Assembly (NCBI RefSeq): GCF_002150765.1
Contig: NZ_MUYM01000094.1
Coordinates: 1 to 51,922 of the forward strand
Origin: Lentzea kentuckyensis
GTDB taxonomy: Bacteria; Actinomycetota; Actinomycetes; Mycobacteriales; Pseudonocardiaceae
Length of the DNA: 51,922 nt
Direction of reading: 5' to 3'
Shown: in pieces, positions 1-6,881 of the stretch
Layout of the letters: every line of letters begins with the position of its first letter
Numbering within the stretch: position 1 is the stretch's first letter
The notes under the pieces: model-generated
Seen by the model: only the letters and a program-made list of their open reading frames with translations
Databases searched by the model: none
Told to the model about the DNA's origin: nothing
Made by a program: the position numbers and the translations under genes

Positions 1-566
1 CGTCAAAACGGGGCAACCCCAACCATGCCGGGGTGATCGACCAGCCACTTCTGCCAGTCACCGTCGTAGTTGGCGTACACATCCGCAGCGATCGCGGTAC
101 CTGTTGCGAGTCCGGCGGCGACAACACCGCCTGGCACTGAAGCGACAGCCAAACCTGCCATCCAGCGGGATGCGTCGAGGCCCTGGGCGGCGAGCTCGTC
201 CGCGGCCTCATAGGCCAGTTTCGTGGCACGAAGCGCGTCTCCACGCAGACCGATGGCCGCGGATGTAGCTGTGAGACCGGTTGGCCCGTCGAGCGCCAAG
301 GCCATGGCCGCCTCGAACTTCACCACACCGGATGGATTCAGCAGAGCCGAAGCCAGAACGTCCGGCTCAGCGAGGAATTTGTGCCCGGCCAACGCGGTCT
401 TGAGCGTGTCACCGGCAACCTCATCGGTGAGGGCACTCATCGCCACGAGGTCCTCGCTCTTGGCGCGGAACCCGCTGGCGCCACCGCTGACCTGGATGTC
501 TGCGACCGGCGCGACTGGCACGTCCCGTGACACAAGGCCGGCGGGCACTGCGACGTCGTCAGGCAT
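1..566 (-). CDS. ESX-locus hypothetical protein, 3' end outside window
   Basis: Third gene of the left, minus-strand ESX operon; it runs off the left edge, so its C-terminus is missing. The ATG at 566 shares its A with the TGA stop of the EspG-like gene upstream (TGATG), which implies translational coupling and decides the start. The visible part of about 188 residues is Ala/Val/Gly-rich, begins with a disordered stretch, then looks largely helical, with a small-residue segment near residues 140-155 that could be a hydrophobic helix. No WXG motif or catalytic motif is visible. Position behind a WXG100-type and an EspG-like gene suggests a type VII secretion substrate or accessory protein. That role is inferred from context only. 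Confidence 0.6.
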
Positions 567-1360
567 CACAGAGCTCCTGCCACTGCCGGGGCGACCCACG
601 TGCCCAGATCCTCACGAGCAGCCGGCTCCAGCCGCACCATCCGACGGCCTGAACCATCCGGCTCCGGTTCGAGACCGCTCCATCCGCCGTCGGTGTGCAC
701 CCAGCTGACTTGAGACGTCATCCCGTTGCGACCGATGACAAGACACCGCAACGCCCCGTCCGTCTCGGTCGCCACCTGCTGAGCGAGGGCGGCCTCGCCA
801 CCGGACAGCCTCAGCGTGGCGACCACCGCAGCCGGACCGCCGGGGTCGGCATCACGGAACAGCCGGGCGGTGCCCATCTCCTGCAGCGCCGCGATCGGTA
901 GCCGACCGCGCAACGGGACTTGTTCGGGTCCTCCCCCGCCCAGACGTGACTCAACACTGGATTCGACGTCCGCGTTCTCCGGTGGAACGGCCCGGATCAG
1001 TTCCTTGCCCAGGTCCGCCGACGCGAACATCGACATCTCCACAGCGCCGTCGCCCAACTCGAACAACGACGCGCCCAGCGGGCCGGAGATCGTATGCATG
1101 CTGTGCAGTCCCTTGTCGCCGATCGCCGCGACCGTGTCCAGCATGACCATCGGCAACGCCAAGATCTCCAGGTTCTTCACCACCGACCGATGCACTTCGC
1201 CACCCACACCGTCGACCACACGCTTCTTGATCAACCCTGCCTCGGCAGGACCGATGTCCGCCGACGGCATCCAGGCCGGCGGCAGTTCGAGACCCATGCG
1301 TTCGACCAGGTACGCGAACTCGCCCGCGGTCAACACCAGGCGGTGCGGCGCCGCGGTCAC
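566..1360 (-). CDS. EspG-like ESX secretion-associated chaperone
   Basis: About 264 residues, starting at a GTG (1360) that overlaps the TGA of the upstream WXG100-type gene (GTGA). The N-terminus (LVLTAGEFAYLVERMGLELP) has the usual EspG opening, in which a beta strand leads into a helix carrying the phrase LTAxEFxxL. EspG proteins are cytosolic chaperones that bind the helical tip of PE-PPE or similar heterodimers before ESX (type VII) export. The C-terminal half has the family's alternating strands (AVVATLRLSG, ALRCLVIGR, SQVSWVH). It lies between a WXG100-type gene and a large hypothetical gene, so those are its likely clients. Family call is from sequence pattern; client assignment is inferred. 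Confidence 0.65.
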   Translation of the reverse strand: MTAAPHRLVLTAGEFAYLVERMGLELPPAWMPSADIGPAEAGLIKKRVVDGVGGEVHRSVVKNLEILALPMVMLDTVAAIGDKGLHSMHTISGPLGASLFELGDGAVEMSMFASADLGKELIRAVPPENADVESSVESRLGGGGPEQVPLRGRLPIAALQEMGTARLFRDADPGGPAAVVATLRLSGGEAALAQQVATETDGALRCLVIGRNGMTSQVSWVHTDGGWSGLEPEPDGSGRRMVRLEPAAREDLGTWVAPAVAGAL

Positions 1361-1875
1361 GCTGGCACTCCCTGCCCACGCAGGTACTCGCCAGCCTCGA
1401 GCCACGCCTTGTCACCGGCGGGCGGCAGGTTGTCCGGCCCCCACTTCCACCCGGTCCACGGCGGCTGAGGAGGCGACGGCGGCTGGCCACCGCCGAAACC
1501 CAGCACGTCGGCGACACCGTTCGCGAAGTCCCTGGCCGCTTGGTTGAAGGCATCGAGAGCGCGCTCGAACCTGTCGATCGCGCTCGTGAACCAGCCGACC
1601 ACGGCCTCGGAGATCTTCTTGATCATCGCGATCAGCTCGCGGACTTCCTGCGCGTGTCGCCGCAGCAGCGCGGCGGCCTCGGTCAAGCCGTCCGCGGCCT
1701 TCTCGAGCTGTCGCTTGTCCCCGCCGACCGTTTCCCGGCACCGCTCGGCCGCGACCGACTGCCACTCCATCTTCCGGGCGTCGTCGTCGAGTTTCTTGGC
1801 GCGATCCCGCACGCCATCAGCGCGTTTCTCGATCTCGCCCGCGATCCGGTCCAGCTCGTCCGGGTTCCCGTACAT
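1357..1875 (-). CDS. WXG100-type ESX substrate with C-terminal extension
   Basis: First gene of the left ESX operon. The ATG at 1875 is preferred over the upstream GTG at 1890 because GAGGGG lies 7 nt before it. Residues 1-100 form a helical hairpin rich in Lys, Asp and Glu. The turn carries EWQSVAAERCR, a W-x-S/G type bend as in WXG100 proteins. The second half has a hydrophobic helix (IKKISEAVVGWFTSAIDRFERAL) and a Pro/Trp-rich tail. At about 172 residues it is longer than canonical WXG100 proteins (about 100), as is common for actinomycete LXG/WXG variants. It is probably exported by an ESX machine encoded elsewhere, since no EccA-E genes are present in the window. Confidence 0.65.
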   Translation of the reverse strand: MYGNPDELDRIAGEIEKRADGVRDRAKKLDDDARKMEWQSVAAERCRETVGGDKRQLEKAADGLTEAAALLRRHAQEVRELIAMIKKISEAVVGWFTSAIDRFERALDAFNQAARDFANGVADVLGFGGGQPPSPPQPPWTGWKWGPDNLPPAGDKAWLEAGEYLRGQGVPA

Positions 1876-2122
1876 GCACCCACCCCTCACTTACAGCGAG
1901 CGAATCATGACAGGTGGTGGGCACGCACGCCCTTCGCCCAGAATTGCGTGCTTATACCTATCCCCCGATGCCGACGTCAGTCGACATCTACTCACGGACC
2001 GTAGTGATCAACCCCTCAAACAGGGCAACCAATCCTGTAACACTCCGTAGACCACAGGTCGACTGGCAGTATGGCTGCCGGTTACGCACCATGGGAGCGG
2101 TGTTCGGGGAGGGAAGATCCAC
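1876..2122. promoter_or_regulatory. Divergent intergenic region between the two ESX operons
   Basis: This 247-bp gap separates minus-strand and plus-strand ESX operons and must hold both promoters. Its centre (about 1905-2045) is visibly more AT-rich than the flanking genes. I see no convincing paired -35/-10 hexamers or long inverted repeat. Confidence 0.4.
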
Positions 2123-2902
2123 GTGTCAGGGGAGATCGTCTGCTCGTTCGTCGAACTCGACGTACTGGGAGTGGCACTGAGGCTCGACGTGAGGCAGTTT
2201 CCGTTCTCGATTCCGCACTTCGCCGTCGAAGCGGAGGAACGGCTGCGGTTGGGGCAGGCCGCGCAGGATGACCTCATCGCGCGCGGCCTGATCCGAGGGG
2301 ACAACTTCGCTCCAGAGCTTGTGCAGGCGCTGAACGTGTACGCGCGTGGGCGGGTCGCCATCGCCATGCGCGGTGTCGCCGGTGAGGAGCAGCATCTCGC
2401 TCTCGCGGTGATCGACGACCGTGTCAGCGTGCTGGCAGTGCAGCAGGGCGAGGCGTTGCGGTTCGAACTGACAGAGCCCGACTCGGTCATCCGCAGGCTC
2501 GTCGGGCTGTTGCCACCTCAGTACGCGGGACCTGGCACTTCGGTCACCGTGACCGCCAAAACCGCACCGACCACACGGCGACGGGTCGAGGAGGACTTCT
2601 CCGAGTTCACCTTCACCTCGACCGTGAGGGCGGCCGGACACACGCCGGCAGCACAACGAGCGGTGGCGGAAGACATCCTGCGCCATCCACGACTAGGTGG
2701 CGGCGACTTCCTCGTCACTGTCCGCGGCCGCAACAGCAGACAGAGCACTCCGGTCACGATGAACTGGCTGGACACCCAAGCGGGCCGCTACGCCGTCCTG
2801 AACAGCACTGATCCCGACGGACGGCTCCAGGCGACCTACACACCCGCTGATCTCACCGCACTCGATCGGCACCTGACCCAGATTGTGAGGTCAGTGTCTT
2901 GA
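2123..2902 (+). CDS. EspG-family ESX secretion-associated protein
   Basis: A 259-residue protein starting at GTG 2123. It follows the EspG plan: an N-terminal strand-helix unit (SFVELDVLGVALRLDVRQFP), a helical segment that includes GDNFAPELVQALNVYARG, then paired beta-hairpins (RVAIAMRG, HLALAVIDDRVSVLAVQQGE). The C-terminal part holds a serine/threonine-rich strand region and ends in a helix. EspG chaperones keep PPE-like substrates soluble and deliver them to the ESX core complex. Here the downstream operon ends in a PPE-like Gly-rich protein, the obvious client. It is diverged from the EspG-like protein across the intergenic region, so these are two separate chaperone-substrate sets rather than a recent duplication. 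Confidence 0.7.
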   Translation: MSGEIVCSFVELDVLGVALRLDVRQFPFSIPHFAVEAEERLRLGQAAQDDLIARGLIRGDNFAPELVQALNVYARGRVAIAMRGVAGEEQHLALAVIDDRVSVLAVQQGEALRFELTEPDSVIRRLVGLLPPQYAGPGTSVTVTAKTAPTTRRRVEEDFSEFTFTSTVRAAGHTPAAQRAVAEDILRHPRLGGGDFLVTVRGRNSRQSTPVTMNWLDTQAGRYAVLNSTDPDGRLQATYTPADLTALDRHLTQIVRSVS

Positions 2903-2994
2903 AGGAACCGACGACGCTGGTTACACGTCGGAATCACCGGACACGGTGAGCGACGGATTGCTAACGTTGGGACACCTGTCAGGGAGGGGCAGCT

Positions 2995-3393
2995 GTGGCT
3001 GACATCTGGTCGAGCATTGGTGGCTTCGGCGACGCACTGAACAGCTTGAAGGCTGTCGGCGCGGCCGGCGGCTGGGCCATTAACGAAACCGGTGGCCAAG
3101 CATTGATCACCGCAGCTCAGGACCTGCACGACGAGCTCACGGAACTCCTCAACCAGACGGATCAGCTCGCTGAGGAGCTACCGCTCGGCACAACGCCCGC
3201 TGCCCAGGTCTTCAAGCCATATCAAGCGACAGTCGCGAGTGATCCCCATCAGGGCATGATCATCGTTCTGAAGAAGCTCCAGGAGCAGGCGCTCGAGTTC
3301 CGGACAGAGGTCGAAAAGGCAATGGCTGCCTACGAGTCTGCAGACCAGAGCGGCCAACAGGGCATCAAGAAAGCCGGCGGGCCTGCCGCATGA
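2995..3393 (+). CDS. Small helical ESX-locus protein
   Basis: 132 residues from GTG 2995, with a GGGAGGGG ribosome site about 6 nt upstream. The protein is mainly amphipathic helix (AAQDLHDELTELLNQTDQLA and KKLQEQALEFRTEVEKAM), consistent with a helical hairpin or coiled coil. It lacks a W-x-G motif and any signal peptide. Its stop overlaps the start of the lipoprotein gene (ATGA), so the two are co-translated. Such proteins in actinomycete ESX-substrate operons are usually unannotated; a role as helical partner of the PPE-like protein is possible but is inference. Confidence 0.6.
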   Translation: MADIWSSIGGFGDALNSLKAVGAAGGWAINETGGQALITAAQDLHDELTELLNQTDQLAEELPLGTTPAAQVFKPYQATVASDPHQGMIIVLKKLQEQALEFRTEVEKAMAAYESADQSGQQGIKKAGGPAA

Positions 3394-3944
3394 ACACCAA
3401 AGGAAAGCTTGTGACATCACGCATCGCCGTGCTTCTTGCCGCAGGCGCGCTGGCCCTCACCGCGTGCACCAACACTTCCGGCAGCGCGCACCCGACGCCC
3501 GAGACAACGAGCGCATCGACGACCGCGAGCAGCCCCACCAGCTCAAGCGCAAGCAACGGTGCGCTGCCCGACACGGATCCCTGCACTCTGCTCACGACTG
3601 GCGAGGCAACTGAGATCGGGACCGAAGGAACGCCAAAACGGCAGCAGGTTGGTTCAGCGGACAGCTGTACGTGGAAGAAGTCAGGCTCCGTGGTGTCGGT
3701 CGGTATCCGAACCAACCTCGGGCTGGCGCAGACCCAGGCAAGCGGAGGCCAGATCACGGACATCACTGTTGGTGGCCGTGACGCCAAGCAAGTCAGTGGA
3801 CGGTCCTCGGGCAGCTGCCTGGTTGTCCTCGGCGTGTCATCTTCCTCACGCGTGGATGTGACCGTCACCCCTCCGGCCGGTGGCAGCGATGGGTGTCCGC
3901 TGGCGTTGACGTTCGCGGAAAAGATCGAGCCGAAGTTGCCGTGA
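3390..3944 (+). CDS. DUF3558-type secreted lipoprotein
   Basis: 184 residues. A signal peptide (AVLLAAGALALTAC) ends in a lipobox with the lipidated Cys, followed by a Ser/Thr-rich linker typical of actinobacterial surface lipoproteins. The globular domain carries DPCTLLTTGEATEIG and a later paired Cys (ADSCTW, GSCLVV, DGCPLA), the conserved pattern of DUF3558 proteins: DPC...LL at the start and several Cys forming probable disulfides. The start ATG overlaps the preceding stop (ATGA); an in-frame GTG near 3411 would also leave a complete signal peptide. The domain's biochemical function is unknown. Location in the ESX operon suggests an envelope-anchored accessory factor. Confidence 0.75.
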   Translation: MNTKGKLVTSRIAVLLAAGALALTACTNTSGSAHPTPETTSASTTASSPTSSSASNGALPDTDPCTLLTTGEATEIGTEGTPKRQQVGSADSCTWKKSGSVVSVGIRTNLGLAQTQASGGQITDITVGGRDAKQVSGRSSGSCLVVLGVSSSSRVDVTVTPPAGGSDGCPLALTFAEKIEPKLP

Positions 3945-3981
3945 GGCGCTTGTCCTGACTGTGGATGGGAGGGTGCAGGGG

Positions 3982-5439
3982 ATGAACGAGGGACCACGTG
4001 GTCAGTCCGGAGACGTCTACTCGCGGTACGGCCTGCAGCGACATGGTGAGGTGCAGACCGCTCAGCAGATCCACGAGCAGGTCGCCGCGCTGAACGTTGC
4101 GACGCACGGGCCGCTCCTCGGCCCCCTGATGGCCGTGGTGCAGGGCAATGGCCAGGTCGATGACCTGTTGGACGGCCAGGCCGTAAACCTGCGCAACCAG
4201 GGCGTGTCGACCCGTCAAGCCCCGGCCGCGCCCGGCGTGCACTACCTCGGGATCCCGCACCAGCAGCTACACGAGATGGTCAACAACGGCGTCGATCCCG
4301 GCACGGTGGGCGCGGCCGGCGACGCCTACACGCAGATCGGCAACAAGCTCACCGCGTTCCAGGACCGGATCGCCAGCGCGATCGGCAACAGCGAGGCCGA
4401 CTGGAGCGGCAACGCGGCCGACCAAGCCCGCAACGCGGTCGCTGGCCTGGGCAACAAGGCCGCCGAGGCCGGGACGGCGGCGCAGCTCGCAGGCACGTTG
4501 ATCACGCAGCAGTCGCGCGCGGTCAGCACCGCGAAGTCCACCGTGCCACCGCCACCCGCTGTGCCGTATGACCCCGCGGCCGCGAACGCCAAGCGAATGG
4601 CAATCACCGACCCGATCCTGTACGTCCAGCAGGCAGCGGCCGACATGGCCGCGTATCAGGAGCAGAAGAAACAGCACGAGGACGCAGCACGTGCCGTGGA
4701 GACATACGACCGCACGGTGACGCAGACCGCGGCGGCCCAGCCCGCGTTCGCGCCCGCTCCCCCAGCGCCCCAGCCTCAACCCCAACCTGAGCCCCAGCCG
4801 CGACCGCCGATCGGCATCGGCGACTCGAACGGCAACGGACGCACGCCACCACCGCGGGTCGGTGACACGACCAACCCGGCGTGGACGGCGCCGCCCGTCA
4901 CCAACACCGGCGGCAACACCACCAACACCAGCGGTCTGGGCGGTGGCCAGAACAACCTCGGCCTAGGCGGCAACCAGCCCGGTGACGGCAACAACAACCG
5001 CGGCGGCGGCGGACTCAACCCTGGTTTCCTGCCCAGCCCAGGCACCGGCGACAAGAGCACCGGCCGGACCGGGGGCCCCGGTGGTACTGGCTCCGGCCGA
5101 GGTGGCACCGGCACAGGTGTGGGTGGCGGACGCGTGCCCGGCGGCACCAGTCTCGGCAATCCCAACGCCGCCAAGGGATTCAACCCTGGCGGATCCGCTG
5201 GGGTGCTCTCTGGTGACGGAGCGACCGGACGTGGTGGCGGCGCAGGTACCGGTGGCGCGGCGAGTGGTCGTGGTGGTACAGGCGTCGGCGCAATGGGCGG
5301 CGCCATGGGAGCCGGTGGTGCGAAAGGCAAGGGCGAGGAAGACCTCGAGCGGACCACGCCGTCGTACCTGCTGGAACCGGACCCGGACGAAACCTTCGGC
5401 AGCGACGCGATGGTCGCGCCACCGGTGATTGGTGAATAG
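3982..5439 (+). CDS. PPE-like Gly-rich ESX effector
   Basis: 485 residues from ATG 3982; an in-frame GTG start 7 codons earlier (3961) is possible. Residues 1-250 are helical with the W-x-G turn (SEADWSGNAADQARNAVAGL), the signature of WXG/PPE-type ESX substrates. A Pro-Gln block near residue 265 leads into a long low-complexity region of Gly, Asn and Thr repeats. The end is acidic (TTPSYLLEPDPDETFGSD). The layout of helical export domain, disordered Gly-rich repeats and short conserved tail resembles mycobacterial PPE-MPTR-like proteins, though sequence similarity to true PPE proteins cannot be judged by eye. It closes the EspG operon and is the likely client of the EspG-like protein at 2123. 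Confidence 0.7.
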   Translation: MNEGPRGQSGDVYSRYGLQRHGEVQTAQQIHEQVAALNVATHGPLLGPLMAVVQGNGQVDDLLDGQAVNLRNQGVSTRQAPAAPGVHYLGIPHQQLHEMVNNGVDPGTVGAAGDAYTQIGNKLTAFQDRIASAIGNSEADWSGNAADQARNAVAGLGNKAAEAGTAAQLAGTLITQQSRAVSTAKSTVPPPPAVPYDPAAANAKRMAITDPILYVQQAAADMAAYQEQKKQHEDAARAVETYDRTVTQTAAAQPAFAPAPPAPQPQPQPEPQPRPPIGIGDSNGNGRTPPPRVGDTTNPAWTAPPVTNTGGNTTNTSGLGGGQNNLGLGGNQPGDGNNNRGGGGLNPGFLPSPGTGDKSTGRTGGPGGTGSGRGGTGTGVGGGRVPGGTSLGNPNAAKGFNPGGSAGVLSGDGATGRGGGAGTGGAASGRGGTGVGAMGGAMGAGGAKGKGEEDLERTTPSYLLEPDPDETFGSDAMVAPPVIGE

Positions 5440-5472
5440 ACCCAGCAATAACTCACAGTTCGGTTGGCGGTA

Positions 5473-5477
5473 GCGGG
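5473..5477 (+). repeat. IS21 target-site duplication, left copy (GCGGG)
   Basis: GCGGG lies directly before the left end of the IS21-family element, and the same five bases follow the right end at 11611-11615. A 5-bp duplication is normal for IS21-family transposition. Confidence 0.85.
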
Positions 5478-5531
5478 TGTCAACGCTTCTCGAACCCTGA
5501 CCCCGCTTGGGTCTTTGAAAGTTGACCCCTC
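5478..5531 (+). repeat. IS21 left terminal inverted repeat
   Basis: 54-bp end starting TGTCAACGCTTC and finishing GTTGACCCCTC, with an internal TGACCCC at 5498. It pairs with 11557-11610 at 42 of 54 positions without gaps. Confidence 0.88.
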
Positions 5532-5542
5532 AGGTTTTGTTG

Positions 5543-5668
5543 TCAGTTGTGGTCGGGGTTCTGTTGCTGGTCGCGTAGCAGGTTGCGGCGTTGGCGGGTG
5601 CGGTAGGAGTCGCCGGTGAGGGTGAGGACTTCGGCGTGGTGGACCAGGCGGTCGATCATGGCCGCGGT
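5543..5668 (-). pseudogene. istB: istB 3' fragment (C-terminal part of IS21 helper ATPase)
   Basis: On the minus strand, from 5668 to the TGA at 5543, this reads AAMIDRLVHHAEVLTLTGDS followed by a basic Arg/Gln tail. That is the characteristic C-terminal segment of IS21-type IstB helper ATPases. The rest of the gene lies 3.9 kb away at 9592-10281, with the Tn554-like element between. The fragment has no start codon of its own and would not be expressed as IstB. Confidence 0.88.
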
Positions 5669-5762
5669 TATCTAACCGCTTGAGTTGAGTGTCCACGATG
5701 TACACGATGGGGGCGGCGCGCCTCTCTGGCGTCCGTTGTGGACGGATTACCTTGCCCCGTCT

Positions 5763-6881
5763 ATGACGGGATCAAAGGTGAGGGTGCAGCGGGTCGTGAT
5801 GCCCTCGGGCACGGAGTCGGCGACCGTTCTGGCCGACGGTCTGGTGCTGGATTCGGCGGATCGGTTCCTGGCGCATCTGACCGCGATCGACCGCTCCCCG
5901 AACACCGTCCGCGCCTATGCCCACGATCTGCGGGACTACTTCGACTTCCTGCAATCCCGTGGCCTGCAGTGGGATCGAGTGGTGCTGGAGGATCTGGGCC
6001 GGTTCGTGACGTGGTTGCGGTTGCCGGTCGAGGCCCGCGATGGACGGGTGGCGATGCTGCCCTGGGTGGAGGCGAGTCTCGCCGCGGCGACAGTGAATCG
6101 GAAGCTGTCGGCGTTGGCGTCGTTCTACGAGTTCCATCAGCGGCACGGTGTCGCGCTCGGAGAGCTGTTGACGCGGTGGCGGCCGGGCCGCCGCGGCGGG
6201 TCGTGGCAGCCGTTCCTGGCGCACCTGGGCGCACGGCCGGAGCGGCACCGCGCGATCTCGCTGCGGGCGGAGCGGCGGCCGCCGCGGGAGCTGAGTCAGG
6301 CGGAGATGTCGACGCTGATCGACTCCTGCGGCCGGTTGCGGGACAAGTTCCTGCTGAGTCTGTTGAAGGGCACGGGATTGCGGATCGGTGAGGCGCTCGG
6401 GTTGCGGCACGAAGATCTCGACGTCCGCCGCCGGTTGGTCGCGGTCCGTCCCCGGACGAACGTGAACCGGGCGCGGGCGAAGACGTGGTCGCGGGAGGTT
6501 CCCGCTGACGCCGATCTGTTCCGCCTCTACAGCGATTACCTGCACGAGGAATACGGCCTGTTGGACTGCGACTACGTGTTCGTCAACCTCTGGGGTGCTC
6601 CGGTCGGCGAGCCGATGAGCTACGCCACCGTCGACCGGCTGGTGCGCCGGTTGCGGGGCCGCACCGCAATCGCGTTCTCGCCGCATCTGTTCCGGCACAG
6701 CTACGCCACCGGGTTGCTGCGCCGCGGAGTCGCGGCCGAGATTGTGCAGCATTTGCTCGGTCACGCCAGCATCAGCACCACCGTCGACACGTACTCCCAT
6801 CTGGGCGTCGAGGATGCTCGTCGCGCCCTGGCCGCGGCCGGGTTCCTCGACGAGCCAGCGACGACGGGGCCGACAGAGTGA
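5763..6881 (+). CDS. tnpA: Tn554 TnpA-like tyrosine recombinase
   Basis: About 372 residues from ATG 5763; a TTG start at 5685 or the ATG at 5799 are alternatives and I see no decisive ribosome site. The N-terminal SAM-like core-binding domain contains SPNTVRAYAHDLRDYFDFL. The C-terminal catalytic domain shows all tyrosine-recombinase residues: Arg in GTGLRIGEALGL, Lys in RAKTWSREVP, His-x-x-Arg in HLFRHSYATG, His in HLLGHASISTTVDT and the nucleophile in TYSHLG. It would cut and rejoin one strand pair during excision and integration of the element. Its TGA overlaps the GTG start of tnpB (GTGA), so the two are translationally coupled. Confidence 0.85.
   Translation: MTGSKVRVQRVVMPSGTESATVLADGLVLDSADRFLAHLTAIDRSPNTVRAYAHDLRDYFDFLQSRGLQWDRVVLEDLGRFVTWLRLPVEARDGRVAMLPWVEASLAAATVNRKLSALASFYEFHQRHGVALGELLTRWRPGRRGGSWQPFLAHLGARPERHRAISLRAERRPPRELSQAEMSTLIDSCGRLRDKFLLSLLKGTGLRIGEALGLRHEDLDVRRRLVAVRPRTNVNRARAKTWSREVPADADLFRLYSDYLHEEYGLLDCDYVFVNLWGAPVGEPMSYATVDRLVRRLRGRTAIAFSPHLFRHSYATGLLRRGVAAEIVQHLLGHASISTTVDTYSHLGVEDARRALAAAGFLDEPATTGPTE

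Noticed and set aside
5015..5330. Gly-rich tandem repeats as a DNA-level repeat or CRISPR-like array
   Set aside because: The repeats follow codon structure of the PPE-like low-complexity region, with no constant repeat-spacer lengths. No CRISPR array was found anywhere in the window.
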